Assembly (NCBI RefSeq): GCF_000724625.1 | Contig: NZ_CP007139.1 | Span: forward strand, 5,022,001-5,086,000 | Reading direction: 5' to 3' | DNA: 64,000 bases | Source: Fimbriimonas ginsengisoli Gsoil 348 | GTDB taxonomy: Bacteria; Armatimonadota; Fimbriimonadia; Fimbriimonadales; Fimbriimonadaceae | Shown: positions 8,623-17,791 of the stretch, piece after piece | How positions within the stretch are numbered: the stretch's first letter is position 1 | How the letters are laid out: each line of letters starts with the position of its first letter | The notes under the pieces: generated by a model | The model's input: the letters and a program-made list of their open reading frames with translations, nothing else | Told to the model about the DNA's origin: nothing | Database searches by the model: none | Position numbers and translations under genes: made by a program

Positions 8623-8980
8623 TCGCGATACGCCGACCACGCATTGTAAATCTATCTTGTACACGACCATGAGTCCACCCCGGATGCGAGCAACAACCCC
8701 AGGAGCGCCGGCTTCAGCCAGCATGCCCCGCCCGGGCTTCAGCCCGCGGTGAATGCATCGACTGAGGTCCTTATCTGTCTTCACCAGTAGCCCTGAGTAA
8801 ATTCCCGAGGCGATAGGTGACCTCTTATCGTAAACTATTTTGTTAATGCCATCGTCCTCGGCACAAGCAGTACCCTGAGCTCGGACTAAAGGGCCACCGG
8901 GGGCGGAATTCCTGAAGCGAAAACAGTGAAATACCATTCTTCCGCTCCTTCTCTTCCACCATTCCTTCGCGGTTTTCAAC
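8623..8980. other. Intergenic stretch with simple palindromes, no convincing gene
   Basis: About 358 bases lie between the NAT gene and the next reading frame. Bases 8700-8755 hold two GGCTTCAGCC-type short palindromes (GCCGGCTTCAGCC and CGGGCTTCAGCCCG) in a style common to dispersed intergenic repeats. A minus-strand frame crosses the region but has repeat-derived sequence and no family motif, so I do not call a gene. Confidence 0.6.
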
Positions 8981-9280
8981 ATGAGCGTTCCGTTCGGGGC
9001 GATGGCGACGATCGCGCCGAACCTGCTCGTGGTGAAGAAGAGCCACGAGAAGCCGGCCGAGCCCTCGCGAGCGCTGACTTCCGCCGAAATGATCACGCTT
9101 CGCGGACGCACGGGCGAGTCGCCATATCTGGTGGGTCAGAACAAGTGGGACATCGTCTACAAAGGCCTCAACCTAATGAGCGGGAACTACTCGGTGAGCG
9201 CCACTGACCTCTCTTCGACGGAGCGTACGGCATCCGCACAACTCATGATTCGAACCAAGATCGTTGAGCCATGCCATTGA
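8981..9280 (+). pseudogene. Possible remnant of a large surface/Rhs-like protein
   Basis: This is a 99-codon frame of unknown function. The segment WDIVYKGLNLMSGNYSVSAT resembles the segment that often precedes the YD-repeat part of bacterial Rhs-type proteins, but it stops after a further 26 codons with an unrelated tail (ending VEPCH). No signal peptide is seen. The stop overlaps the start of the next gene by 10 bases. Two readings are possible: a deletion remnant joining the N-terminus of a large protein to its C-terminal tip, or a short independent gene. A minus-strand frame overlaps it, so even coding status is uncertain. Confidence 0.35.
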
Positions 9281-9684
9281 GCGAAGCATTTGTAAATGAG
9301 TTCGGAGAGCTTGCCGGCAAGGTCATTGACCTTGAGCGATCGATCCTGGAGAAGTATCGGGATTCAGATGGCCCGAATTTCATCACCCTGGATTCCGCCT
9401 GTGTATCGATCACTCGCTTTGCGACCTGTTGGCTCGAAAACGAGGATCTTAGAGACATGAACGACTGGGAGACTCTGTTCAATGTCCACACGCGGGAACA
9501 GTTAGAAATTCTAGCGACCAACTTGCAAGCCAAGAAAATTGAAGATCGGCTTACCCACGAAGATGTGGTGCGGATGGAAGAGGTCGGCACGCTTCTGTGG
9601 GATCGGGCTATGTGCCTTACCAACCTGCCGAGCATCATGGCGAAAATCCCCCGATATCTGATGAACGGCACACGGATCGCCTGA
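9271..9684 (+). CDS. Hypothetical acidic helical protein, possible orphan immunity-type gene
   Basis: This is a 137-residue soluble protein that I do not recognise. It is predicted mostly helical and rich in Glu, Asp and Leu, with no signal peptide or membrane helix. Base composition is visibly lower in GC than the neighbours, with codons such as GAT, AAT and TTA more frequent, which hints at transfer. It overlaps the preceding short frame by 10 bases, the arrangement expected of a toxin tip with a downstream immunity gene, but no toxin motif is recognised. No terminator follows on the plus strand; the hairpin at 9713-9762 serves the opposite gene. Confidence 0.55.
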   Translation: MPLSEAFVNEFGELAGKVIDLERSILEKYRDSDGPNFITLDSACVSITRFATCWLENEDLRDMNDWETLFNVHTREQLEILATNLQAKKIEDRLTHEDVVRMEEVGTLLWDRAMCLTNLPSIMAKIPRYLMNGTRIA

Positions 9685-9712
9685 ATGTCGGGGCGATAAT
9701 CCAGAAACAACG

Positions 9713-9762
9713 AAAAACCCCTCCCCTTCCCCGGCACAAACATCCGGGGTAGGAGAGGGGTT
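9713..9762 (-). terminator. Rho-independent terminator for the RCC1/Ig gene
   Basis: On the minus strand a long GC-rich stem (9744-9762 pairing with 9716-9734, a few mismatches, 9-base loop) is followed by five T. It sits 12 bases after the stop of the gene ending at 9775. Confidence 0.85.
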
Positions 9763-9774
9763 GCGGAGGCGAGA

Positions 9775-12700
9775 CTAGTGGAGAACGGTCAGGACCGCCG
9801 CCTTCGAACCTCCCGCATGGCTTGCCGTGATCGTCACGTTGACGTTCGAGCCGACTCCGAAGTGGCTGCAAGTGAACGTCGCAGACGAGTTCCCTTTGAG
9901 GACCGTTACCGTCGCCGGGACCTTGACGACCGTGGTGTTCGAGGAGAGTAGGTTGACTACTGTATCCTTGTCCACCGGAGCGCTCAGCTTCACCGTGCCG
10001 GTGACCGCCGTCGACGCGCTTCCCTGTACCGAGGTCGGCGAAAGCGTCAGGGTCGAGGGGATATTTGGCTGAATCGTCACCGTGCCGATGACGTGGTGCG
10101 GGCCGACGCTGGCGTCGATCTTCATCTGAGTCGGAGCCGAGACGTCGAACGCCGTGACCGGAATCGCCAGCACCGAAGCTCCGGCGGGAATCTGGATGTA
10201 CTGGATGTACGTGCAGTTCGTTCCCTGGATGTTGACGTTGAATCCGCCGGCCGGCGCCGGGAGCGCGATGTGGATGAAGATCCACTCGAACTCATTCCCA
10301 TAGACCGTCGTGGAAGGCATCGTCACCATAGTGAGCGCCGGTTGAAGGTTGATCGTGTCGCCAACCCCGTTCCCGTCGACGGCGCCTTTAATCGTGACCG
10401 TGCTGTAGACGGTGTTCTTGTTCGTGGGGAATTTGAACGTGCCGGTGTTCGTGTTGGCGGCGATCGTGTAATTCCCCGGATCGGCCTCCATCGCCGTGTT
10501 CGACGACGTGAGATTGACCAGAACCGACGCTGTCGGCGTCGCGTTCAGCGTCACCGTCGCGGTTGCATTCGCACCGCAGAGAACCGTCTTAGGGGACATG
10601 ACGAGCGTCTTCACCGCGAAAGGCGCCAGATTGGAGGTCTGAGTCCGGGTCGTACCGGCATAGGTCGCCGTCACCGTAATCATCTCAGAGGCGTGGACGC
10701 GAACCGCGGGCAGGTCGAAGGTGACCGTCTTCTGGCCCGCCAAAATAGAGACCGATGCCGGAATCGACACGTTGATCGGATCGCTGACCTTTAGCGCGAT
10801 CGTCGCTCCACCGGCCGGGGCCGGGTTGAACAGCGTGATCGTTCCCGTAAGCTTGTCCGTCGAACCGCCGACGAACGATCTCAAGGAAGTCGTCAGCTTG
10901 AAAGGCGCCGCCGACACGGTCTCCAAGGCATCCTGGGTGTCGGTTCCCATCGTCGCGGTGATGACCGCGTGGACAGGAGACGCAGGATCGGTCTCGTTTA
11001 CCGGGAACGTGGCGAGCCGCATCCCACCGGGAACCGTCACCGTCGCCGGAACCGTCACGTTTGCGTTATTCGACGAAAGCTTGACCACCACCCCGCCCGC
11101 CGGAGCCGGACCGGAGAGGTTGACGGTCCCCTGTACCGGGTCCCCCGCCTTGCTGATCGCCGGATAAACCGACATCGTCATCTGTGGCAACAGCGCCGCG
11201 AAGTGCTGCCCGGTCGCAATCTGCCCGATCCGGGGAATTCCCGCCGGAACCGCCGTGCAATTCCAAATCGCTCCCCAAGTCTTAACGCTCCCGTCCGACT
11301 TTAGCGCCATCGAGTAGTTCTCACCGCCACCGACTTGAACGACGTTCGTCAATCCCGCCGGGACGTCGATCTGGCCCGCGTTGTCGATCCCCCACGCGAC
11401 GACCGTTCCGTCGGTCTTCAGCGCAAGGTTGTGATACGACCCGCTCGCGATCTGAGCGACGTTGGCGAGCCCCGGAGGAACCTCCAACTGGTGGTTGGAG
11501 TTCGTGCCCGCCACCACCACGCCGCCGTTCTGGAGCAGCCCGAGCGCATGGACCGATCCTCCGGTGATCTGGACGTAATTGCCGTTCGATGGAAGATTCA
11601 AGGCGCCCCAGTAGTTGTCCCCCCACGCCTTGACGCCGCCGGTCTTAAGCCGGCCATAAGTACCGTTCCCAACCGCCCAGAGGTGATCGTAGTTATTGAT
11701 ACTGCCGACAGGAGTGCACTGACCCAGCGAGTTGTCGCCGGAGAAAGCGTTTTGGTAGACATTCCAGCCGTTCGTGTAATTGGTGAGGGCGCTGTGATTG
11801 ATGCCGCCCGAAACGTCCTGATAGAACCACAAGTTGGGGCGGCATTGGCTTTCCAGGTTGCGGCCCCAGCTTCGGGTAGCGCCACCGCCGCCCCAATCGG
11901 AAACCATCATTAGATGGTTGTAGCCGGCGGCTATCTTGGTGATGCTGCCCAAGGATGTGTCCGTAAATTGCCACGGGGAGATCGTTTGGCCGTAGGTGCT
12001 TTCTCCCCAGCCGTCTACCTGTCCGTTCTGGTCGATCGCGTAGCTGGCCCGGGCCCCAGCCGCCACCTTCGTCGCCCCCGGGGCGTACGGGTTGGGAGTC
12101 GTCTCGCCGTTGTAGTTCAATCCCCAGGAAACGATCGAGTGGTCTGCCTTCAGAGCGACCGTGTGCGTCGGCCCCACCGCGATCTGAACGACGCCGGTGA
12201 GGCCCGCCGGAGTCACATTTTGCGCCGCCGCCCCGCCCCAGCAAACGACGGTCCCATTAGTGAGCAGCGCGCCTACTCGCTGGGCACTTGCCGAAATGCT
12301 CTTGACCGTGCCCAGGCCGGCCGGAAGGTTGCACTCCCCATAAGCGTTAGAACCCCAGCAAACCACGGTCCCGTTCGACTTGAGGGCGGCAAAGCTATAG
12401 TCCCCCGCTGCCACCTGCACGACGTTCGTCAGTCCAACCGGCACGTTGAGCTGCCCCGCGCTGTTGTCGCCCCAGCACACCACGGTGCCATCGTTCTTCA
12501 GCGCGACCCCGCCGTACGTGCCGGCCGCAACCTGCTTAACGTTAGCCAACCCTACAGGAAGCGTCGTCTGGCCATAGAGCCCATATCCGAACGCCTTCAC
12601 CGTGCCGTCGCTCATGAGAAGGAGCGAGTAATTGCCGGCGGCCGAAACCTGGGTGACATCGACGAGCCCCTTCGGAACGTCGCACTGCCCCCAATCGTTG

Positions 12701-12948
12701 GAGCCCCATGCCACCACGCTGGAGTCCGCCTTCAGGACGATGACGTGGTGATCGCCCGCCGAGACCTGGCTAACGGCGGCGGTCGAGGCGATCGATTGCC
12801 GAACCACCCGGTCACCCACGTAGATGATCCCGTTCGTGCCAATGCTCTGCGCCCCCGCCGAGGTCGCAATCGCCGCCATAAAGATAGTCGCCAGTAAGGT
12901 CGTGCTGGAACGTTTCCAGAGTGAATTCGCTCTACTTCGAGGACGCAT
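9775..12948 (-). CDS. Secreted RCC1-repeat and Ig-like-repeat protein
   Basis: This is a 1057-residue exported protein with no catalytic motif. An Arg/Lys-rich signal peptide ends at ATSAGAQ (about residue 34). Residues about 50-600 hold many RCC1-type repeats of the form QVAAGDYSFAALKSNGTVVC followed by WGSNAYGECNLPAGL, expected to fold as beta-propeller blades. One segment near residues 340-430 is degenerate. Residues about 620-1057 hold repeated Ig-like beta-sandwiches with the pattern PAPAGGxxVxLxS, VxVPAxVTV and a G-rich linker. Such mosaics are usually surface or adhesion proteins. ATG 12948 is chosen because AAGGAGAAAC, a good Shine-Dalgarno, lies just upstream; the frame extends to 13023. 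A terminator follows. It is divergent from clpB. Confidence 0.85.
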   Translation of the reverse strand: MRPRSRANSLWKRSSTTLLATIFMAAIATSAGAQSIGTNGIIYVGDRVVRQSIASTAAVSQVSAGDHHVIVLKADSSVVAWGSNDWGQCDVPKGLVDVTQVSAAGNYSLLLMSDGTVKAFGYGLYGQTTLPVGLANVKQVAAGTYGGVALKNDGTVVCWGDNSAGQLNVPVGLTNVVQVAAGDYSFAALKSNGTVVCWGSNAYGECNLPAGLGTVKSISASAQRVGALLTNGTVVCWGGAAAQNVTPAGLTGVVQIAVGPTHTVALKADHSIVSWGLNYNGETTPNPYAPGATKVAAGARASYAIDQNGQVDGWGESTYGQTISPWQFTDTSLGSITKIAAGYNHLMMVSDWGGGGATRSWGRNLESQCRPNLWFYQDVSGGINHSALTNYTNGWNVYQNAFSGDNSLGQCTPVGSINNYDHLWAVGNGTYGRLKTGGVKAWGDNYWGALNLPSNGNYVQITGGSVHALGLLQNGGVVVAGTNSNHQLEVPPGLANVAQIASGSYHNLALKTDGTVVAWGIDNAGQIDVPAGLTNVVQVGGGENYSMALKSDGSVKTWGAIWNCTAVPAGIPRIGQIATGQHFAALLPQMTMSVYPAISKAGDPVQGTVNLSGPAPAGGVVVKLSSNNANVTVPATVTVPGGMRLATFPVNETDPASPVHAVITATMGTDTQDALETVSAAPFKLTTSLRSFVGGSTDKLTGTITLFNPAPAGGATIALKVSDPINVSIPASVSILAGQKTVTFDLPAVRVHASEMITVTATYAGTTRTQTSNLAPFAVKTLVMSPKTVLCGANATATVTLNATPTASVLVNLTSSNTAMEADPGNYTIAANTNTGTFKFPTNKNTVYSTVTIKGAVDGNGVGDTINLQPALTMVTMPSTTVYGNEFEWIFIHIALPAPAGGFNVNIQGTNCTYIQYIQIPAGASVLAIPVTAFDVSAPTQMKIDASVGPHHVIGTVTIQPNIPSTLTLSPTSVQGSASTAVTGTVKLSAPVDKDTVVNLLSSNTTVVKVPATVTVLKGNSSATFTCSHFGVGSNVNVTITASHAGGSKAAVLTVLH

Positions 12949-12950
12949 AG

Positions 12951-12960
12951 GTTTCTCCTT
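12951..12960 (-). promoter_or_regulatory. Shine-Dalgarno site fixing the RCC1/Ig start
   Basis: On the minus strand AAGGAGAAAC lies directly before the ATG at 12948. It is one of few strong ribosome sites in the window and supports this start over the upstream in-frame one. Confidence 0.8.
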
Positions 12961-13125
12961 TGCTCCGTGCGGGATACTCCCCACAATCGGACACAGGGAG
13001 ACGATACAGAGCGGGTGTGACAACAGCGTGACAACCCGCCCCCTTTATCCCGCCTGGTCCCTTTTGCCTATCTAGAACCTCCAAAACCTTGGAACCTCTA
13101 TCGATTAAACTGCGTTACTATAGAA

Positions 13126-13143
13126 GTCAACAAATGATTTGAC
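13126..13143. promoter_or_regulatory. Candidate operator upstream of clpB
   Basis: GTCAA-N8-TTGAC is a short inverted repeat 15 bases before the clpB start. No CIRCE element (TTAGCACTC-N9-GAGTGCTAA) is present. No Shine-Dalgarno is seen before the ATG. Function as a heat-shock operator is only a guess. Confidence 0.3.
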
Positions 13144-13157
13144 ATCAATAGACTCAT

Positions 13158-15758
13158 ATGAGACTCGAAAAACTAACCGTCAAAGCTCAGGAGGCAATTA
13201 GGGATGCGCAGGCGATCGCAACCGACCAGCAGCACTCCGCACTAGATGTCGAGCATCTGCTCGTCGCGATGCTGCAGCAAGAAGGCGGCATCGCACGCCC
13301 CATCCTTCAAAAGGTCGGCGCAGATCCCGATCTCATCCGAAGGGAGGTCGAAGGAGAGCTTGATCGCTCCTCCAAAGTTACCGGCGGCGGTAACTACGGC
13401 GAGTCGCTCTCGAATCGGATCCAAACCATTTTCAACGAAGCATTCAAAGAGGCCGATCGCCGAAAGGATGAGTACGTCTCCACCGAGCACCTCCTGCTCG
13501 CCATCTCCGAAGACCCGGGAGTAAGCGGGCGCGCGCTCCGCTCCAATGGCGTCACCAAGGCCTCGCTCTCTTCCGCCATCGACGAATTGCGAGCCGGCCG
13601 CCGGGTGACCGATCCGAACGCCGAGGACAGCTACCAAGCCCTCGAAAAGTACGGGATCGACCTTACCGACCGCGCCCGAACCGGCAAACTCGATCCGGTC
13701 ATCGGCCGCGACGAGGAGATTCGGCGCGTCATCCAGGTTCTTAGCCGGCGGACCAAGAACAACCCGGTCCTCATCGGTGAACCCGGCGTCGGCAAGACCG
13801 CCGTCGTCGAAGGGCTCGCCCAGCGAATCGTCTCGGGCGACGTTCCCGAAGGGCTGAAAGGCAAAAGAGTGATCTCGCTCGACCTCGGCGCCCTCATCGC
13901 GGGCGCTAAATACCGTGGCGACTTCGAGGACCGGCTCAAGGCCGTCCTCGACGAAATTAGAAAGTCGAACGGCGAGATCGTCCTCTTCATCGACGAGCTG
14001 CACACGCTGGTCGGCGCTGGTAAGGCCGAAGGCTCCCTCGACGCCGCCAACATGCTCAAACCGATGCTCGCCCGTGGCGAGCTGCGGTGCGTCGGCGCCA
14101 CGACTCTGAACGAATACCGGCAGTACGTCGAGAAAGATAAAGCGCTCGAACGAAGGTTCCAGATGGTCTTCGTCGGCGAGCCCTCCGTCGAGGAATCAAT
14201 CTCTATCCTTCGCGGTCTGAAGGAGCGATACGAGATCCACCACGGAGTCCGGATCACCGACTCCGCCATCGTCGCCGCCGCCACCCTAAGCGCGCGATAC
14301 ATCCAGGACCGCTACCTGCCCGACAAGGCGATCGACTTGATGGACGAGGCCGCGTCGCGCCTCAAGATCGAGATCGACTCCGTCCCCGCCGAGATCGACG
14401 AAGTCGAGCGGCAGATGGGACAGTTCGAGATCGACCGAGAAGCCCTTCGAAAAGAGACCGACCCCGCCAGCAAAGAACGGCTTCAAAACGCCGAACGCCG
14501 CCTGGCCGAGCTCCAGGAGAAGTCGAGCGGCCTCCGAGCCGTTTGGCAGCGCGAGAAAGAGCAGATCGAAGCCGTCCGAAAGGCGAAGACCGAGCTCGAC
14601 TCGTTACGCAGCCAGCTCGACGACGCCAAAGCCAATCTCGATTGGGCTCGCGCCGCGGAGATCCAGCACGGCCGCATTCCCCTGATCCAGCGAGAGCTCG
14701 AAGCCCAAACCGCCGAGCTCGAGAAGGTTCAGCAAAGCGGAAAGATGCTCAAGGAGGAGGTCGATAGCGAGGATATCGCCCAGGTCGTCAGCAAGTGGAC
14801 CGGCATCCCGGTCAGCCGGCTTCTCCAGGGCGAGATGCAGAAGCTTCTGACGATGGAAGAGCACCTCGCCCGACGCGTAGTCGGTCAAGAGGAGGCGCTC
14901 ATCGCCCTGTCCGACGCGGTGCGCCGCTCCCGGTCCGGCATTTCCGATCCGAACCGCCCGATCGGCTCGTTCCTATTCCTCGGCCCCACCGGCGTCGGCA
15001 AGACCGAAACCGCCAAGGCGCTCGCCGAGTTCATGTTCAACGACGAGAAGAGCATGGTTCGCATCGACATGAGCGAGTACTCCGAGAAGCACTCGGTCGC
15101 CCGGTTGATCGGCGCCCCTCCCGGATACGTGGGTTACGAAGAAGGCGGGCAGCTCACCGAGGCCGTCCGGCGGCGACCCTATCAGGTCATCCTCCTCGAC
15201 GAAATCGAGAAGGCGCATCCGGAGATCTTCAACGTCCTGCTGCAGGTTTTGGACGATGGACGGCTCACGGATGGTCAGGGCCGCACCGTCGACTTCCGCA
15301 ACACGGTGGTGATCCTCACGTCGAACATCGGCTCCCACTACTACGCGGATCCCCTTGGCGAGACGAACTTCGACGAGGTGAAGCAGCAGGTTCTCGACGA
15401 GATCCGGCTCCATTTCCGACCTGAGTTCATCAACCGGCTCGACGACATTCTCGTCTTCCGGCAGCTCGGAGTGGCGCAAATCAAGGAGATCGTAAAGATC
15501 CAGTTGCATCAGCTCGCATCCCGGCTCGCCGAGCGGCGAATCGAGTTGGAGCTGACCGAAGACGCGGCTCTCCAGATTGCCACCGCGGGCTACGATCCGA
15601 CCTACGGCGCTCGCCCGCTGAAACGGGCGATCCAGCGCGAGATCATGAACCCCCTCGCCAACGCGATCCTGCGGGGCGAGATCCGCGACGGCCAAAAAGT
15701 GCTCGCCGACTACCGCGAAGGAAGCTTCGTCTTCCAACCTTCCGGCATCCCCGCCTAG
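13158..15758 (+). CDS. clpB: ATP-dependent chaperone ClpB
   Basis: This is an AAA+ disaggregase that, with DnaK, pulls proteins out of aggregates in the cytosol. The 866-residue length is standard. The N-terminal double Clp repeat spans residues 1-145. NBD1 has Walker [10 protein letters not shown] and Walker [15 protein letters not shown]. The middle domain coiled coil (about 400-525), which separates ClpB from ClpA/ClpC, is present. NBD2 has [21 protein letters not shown] and the sensor region TSNIGS, and the C-terminus has [10 protein letters not shown]. No ClpP-binding loop is expected. It starts at ATG 13158 without a visible Shine-Dalgarno. It is followed at once by a perfect inverted repeat. 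An mcsA-like gene linked to stress control in Firmicutes is also in this window (59047). Confidence 0.97.
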   Translation: MRLEKLTVKAQEAIRDAQAIATDQQHSALDVEHLLVAMLQQEGGIARPILQKVGADPDLIRREVEGELDRSSKVTGGGNYGESLSNRIQTIFNEAFKEADRRKDEYVSTEHLLLAISEDPGVSGRALRSNGVTKASLSSAIDELRAGRRVTDPNAEDSYQALEKYGIDLTDRARTGKLDPVIGRDEEIRRVIQVLSRRTKNNPVLIGEPGVGKTAVVEGLAQRIVSGDVPEGLKGKRVISLDLGALIAGAKYRGDFEDRLKAVLDEIRKSNGEIVLFIDELHTLVGAGKAEGSLDAANMLKPMLARGELRCVGATTLNEYRQYVEKDKALERRFQMVFVGEPSVEESISILRGLKERYEIHHGVRITDSAIVAAATLSARYIQDRYLPDKAIDLMDEAASRLKIEIDSVPAEIDEVERQMGQFEIDREALRKETDPASKERLQNAERRLAELQEKSSGLRAVWQREKEQIEAVRKAKTELDSLRSQLDDAKANLDWARAAEIQHGRIPLIQRELEAQTAELEKVQQSGKMLKEEVDSEDIAQVVSKWTGIPVSRLLQGEMQKLLTMEEHLARRVVGQEEALIALSDAVRRSRSGISDPNRPIGSFLFLGPTGVGKTETAKALAEFMFNDEKSMVRIDMSEYSEKHSVARLIGAPPGYVGYEEGGQLTEAVRRRPYQVILLDEIEKAHPEIFNVLLQVLDDGRLTDGQGRTVDFRNTVVILTSNIGSHYYADPLGETNFDEVKQQVLDEIRLHFRPEFINRLDDILVFRQLGVAQIKEIVKIQLHQLASRLAERRIELELTEDAALQIATAGYDPTYGARPLKRAIQREIMNPLANAILRGEIRDGQKVLADYREGSFVFQPSGIPA

Positions 15759-15819
15759 TAGCATCGGCTCCCAGCCGATGAACCCAAAGTTAGGTTCATC
15801 GGCTGGGAGCCGATGCTAC
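15758..15819. repeat. Perfect 27-bp inverted repeat; inverted pair of GTAG-hairpin elements (REPIN-like)
   Basis: Arms 15758-15784 and 15793-15819 are perfectly complementary with an 8-base spacer. Each arm starts at its outer end with the head GTAGC, followed by its own small hairpin ATCGGCT-CCC-AGCCGAT. Two heads in opposite orientation around a short spacer is the layout of REPIN elements. It begins on the last base of the clpB stop and may also terminate transcription, although no T run follows. Confidence 0.9.
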
Positions 15820-15825
15820 GTTCGG

Positions 15826-16332
15826 TTAGTGAACCGAGGCTTCGACGTCCATGTGCACCGGCGCGCCCAGCACTCCGGTTCGCGAGCCGTTGAAGTGGCC
15901 GCTACCCGTTGCGTTCGCGTAGACGCCCGTGCCTCCGACGACCGTGAGATTCGCTGAGAAAGCGGTGTTCCCCGACGTCAGATTCTTGGTGGCCGTTCCG
16001 GTCATATGCATCGTCAGGAGCGACGAGTCGGCGAGGGTGACGGTGATAAAGCCGAAGAACTGCCCGCTGCCGTTTGTGTAGTCCACATTGGCAAGCACCT
16101 CGACCGTCACTGCATTGCCGTTCAAGGTACTCGGCCCGCTCAACGTATTCGTTCCGGCCTGCTTCGTGCCGCCGTTGAGCTGCTTGATATTGCTGCCCGA
16201 CGACGTCACGTCGGCGGTGAAGACGACATTCGGCGTTGGTGTTGGCTCCGAACGGGACGAAGAGCCGCCGCAACCGGCGAGGAGAACGAGGAGAGGGAGA
16301 GCGACGCTGCACTTTCGAAACATCGTCGTCAT
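15826..16332 (-). CDS. Predicted lipoprotein of unknown function
   Basis: This is a 168-residue exported lipoprotein. The lipobox is LLVLLAGC, so the mature protein starts at Cys near residue 18, followed by a Ser-rich linker. The rest is beta-strand rich with repeated Thr/Val/Ser patterns (for example FFGFITVTLADSSLLTM and ANLTVVGGTGVYANATG), a style seen in small beta-barrel or allene-oxide-cyclase-like secreted proteins; this assignment is weak. ATG 16332 is chosen to give a short signal peptide; the frame extends to 16392. No operon partner is evident. It is convergent with clpB across the inverted repeat. Confidence 0.7.
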   Translation of the reverse strand: MTTMFRKCSVALPLLVLLAGCGGSSSRSEPTPTPNVVFTADVTSSGSNIKQLNGGTKQAGTNTLSGPSTLNGNAVTVEVLANVDYTNGSGQFFGFITVTLADSSLLTMHMTGTATKNLTSGNTAFSANLTVVGGTGVYANATGSGHFNGSRTGVLGAPVHMDVEASVH

Positions 16333-16496
16333 GGTGCCACGAATCAAGCACCCATAGCATGCCTTTCGGAGCCCGGCTTCGCCGCGGAGCATGCCGAGCT
16401 ATCGGAGCCCGCTTCGCGGGGAGCGTTCGGAGCAGCGCTTCGCTTCGGAGCATGCGGAGAGTGGGAGCATTAGGGTAACGCCTGAATACACTCGAA

Positions 16497-16536
16497 AGCT
16501 CCGAAGGCTCCGAAAGCTCCGAAGGCTCCGACAAGC
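16497..16536 (+). repeat. Short tandem repeat of CTCCGAA-type units
   Basis: Four imperfect copies of GCTCCGAAG/GCTCCGAAA occur in a row just upstream of the beta-lactamase-fold gene. Scattered TTCGGAGC copies, in the opposite orientation, continue back to about 16370. Nothing else is seen in the 16333-16572 gap. Confidence 0.75.
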
Positions 16537-16572
16537 GAAGCGATCCCCCCGGTCGGTCGTCATAATCCGACG

Positions 16573-17781
16573 ATGGTTGCCCTGGTCGCTTATCTTCTCT
16601 TGCCGGTAACGACGCGCGTCGGGGTGCCGATGGCCGTTCAGGGGCAACCGGCGGCGGCGATTGAAAGCGCGCTGACCCGGTTTCAGGACGAGAACGCGAT
16701 TCCTGGCCTCTGTTTCACCGTCTCTTGCGAGGGGAAGCTGAAATACACGTTCCAGCGCGGCTACGCCGACCGTGAACGGCGAACGCCGTTCACCACGTTG
16801 ACCCGCGTCGCCCTCGGCTCCATCTCCAGAACCGCCACCGCATTGGCGGTCATGCACCTTCTGACCGCGAAGAACATCTCGCTTGACGCGCCGGCTCTTC
16901 CCTACTTGAAGCTCACGGACGTTCAAGCAAAGAAGCAGGTCGCTTCCGACGACTATCCCAAAATCACCTTCCGAGACCTCCTTCAGCACTCCGCCGGCTT
17001 CGGTCCGGCGTTTAATGCCTGGAGCCGGCCCGAGGTTGCCAAGGCTTTCGAGGGAACCATGCCCTCCACCGCTCGCCAGAACGTCGTTTTCGGACTTCGC
17101 CAGCCCCTCTCCTACGTTCCGGGAACGAAGGCAGAGCTCTCCAACTTCGGTTACGTACTGCTCGGGAGACTCATCGAGGACATCTCCGGCACGCCCTACA
17201 GGGAGTACGTTCAATCCACCGTCTTCGGGCCGCTCGGAATATCGCGAGCCGTCCTGCGGCGCAGTCGTGGCCCCGAGAACTACCAAGACGAGGCGAAGTA
17301 TTACGAGCAACCGGAACACACCTACCCTTCCGTCTTCGCCGCCGACCACGGAAAGGGGGTGGCGCTGATGTACGGGGGCGCCGCCTACGAACAGGCCGAC
17401 GCCGCCGCCGGCTGGGTATCCGACTCGATCGACCTCGCCCGGCTCGTCTCCGCTTTTCGAACCGACAAAGCCGCCCAGGTCCTCTCCGACCGGATGCAGA
17501 TGGAGATCATCCGCCGCCCCGAATTCGCCGGATCGGTCGCCCAATACAAGGGGCTGGGACTGGACGTCGAACTGGGCCAAGGCGCCGTCGCGTTCCGCGA
17601 GGGCGGAGCGTTGCCCGGCGGCGGCGGGTTCTTCTCCACCAACTTTGCCGGCGTCTGCATGACCCTCGTGATCAACAAGGGGATCGACGGCCGGCAGCTC
17701 CCCTGGGAAATCCACCAAGAGCTGATGAGCGCTATTACCGCCATCGATTGGAGTCAGCGCAAATCGATTCTCGCGCTGTAG
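16573..17781 (+). CDS. Beta-lactamase-fold (serine hydrolase family) protein lacking catalytic residues
   Basis: This 402-residue secreted protein has the class C beta-lactamase/DD-peptidase fold (PF00144-type). A signal peptide is followed by the domain from about residue 28. The usual SxxK motif is GSISRTAT, that is Ser83 present but Lys86 replaced by Arg. The usual YxN motif is ELSNFGY, with Leu190 in place of the catalytic Tyr. The C-terminal HxG/KTG region reads GGALPGGGGF with no His or Lys. Active family members need the Lys and Tyr, so I infer an inactive enzyme or a changed mechanism. Fold motifs such as LLQHSAGF and SNFGYVLLGRLIEDISG are intact, so the gene is under selection. It is 10 bases upstream of an oxidoreductase gene. 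Confidence 0.85.
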   Translation: MVALVAYLLLPVTTRVGVPMAVQGQPAAAIESALTRFQDENAIPGLCFTVSCEGKLKYTFQRGYADRERRTPFTTLTRVALGSISRTATALAVMHLLTAKNISLDAPALPYLKLTDVQAKKQVASDDYPKITFRDLLQHSAGFGPAFNAWSRPEVAKAFEGTMPSTARQNVVFGLRQPLSYVPGTKAELSNFGYVLLGRLIEDISGTPYREYVQSTVFGPLGISRAVLRRSRGPENYQDEAKYYEQPEHTYPSVFAADHGKGVALMYGGAAYEQADAAAGWVSDSIDLARLVSAFRTDKAAQVLSDRMQMEIIRRPEFAGSVAQYKGLGLDVELGQGAVAFREGGALPGGGGFFSTNFAGVCMTLVINKGIDGRQLPWEIHQELMSAITAIDWSQRKSILAL

Positions 17782-17791
17782 AATTCGCCTC

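Noticed and set aside
8572-9111. Minus-strand 179-codon frame
   Set aside because: Part of it is translated palindromic repeat, it overlaps the NAT gene end, and no family motif or ribosome site supports it.
10093-10794. Plus-strand 233-codon frame within the RCC1/Ig gene
   Set aside because: Arg/Asp/His-rich shadow of the real minus-strand gene, without start signals.
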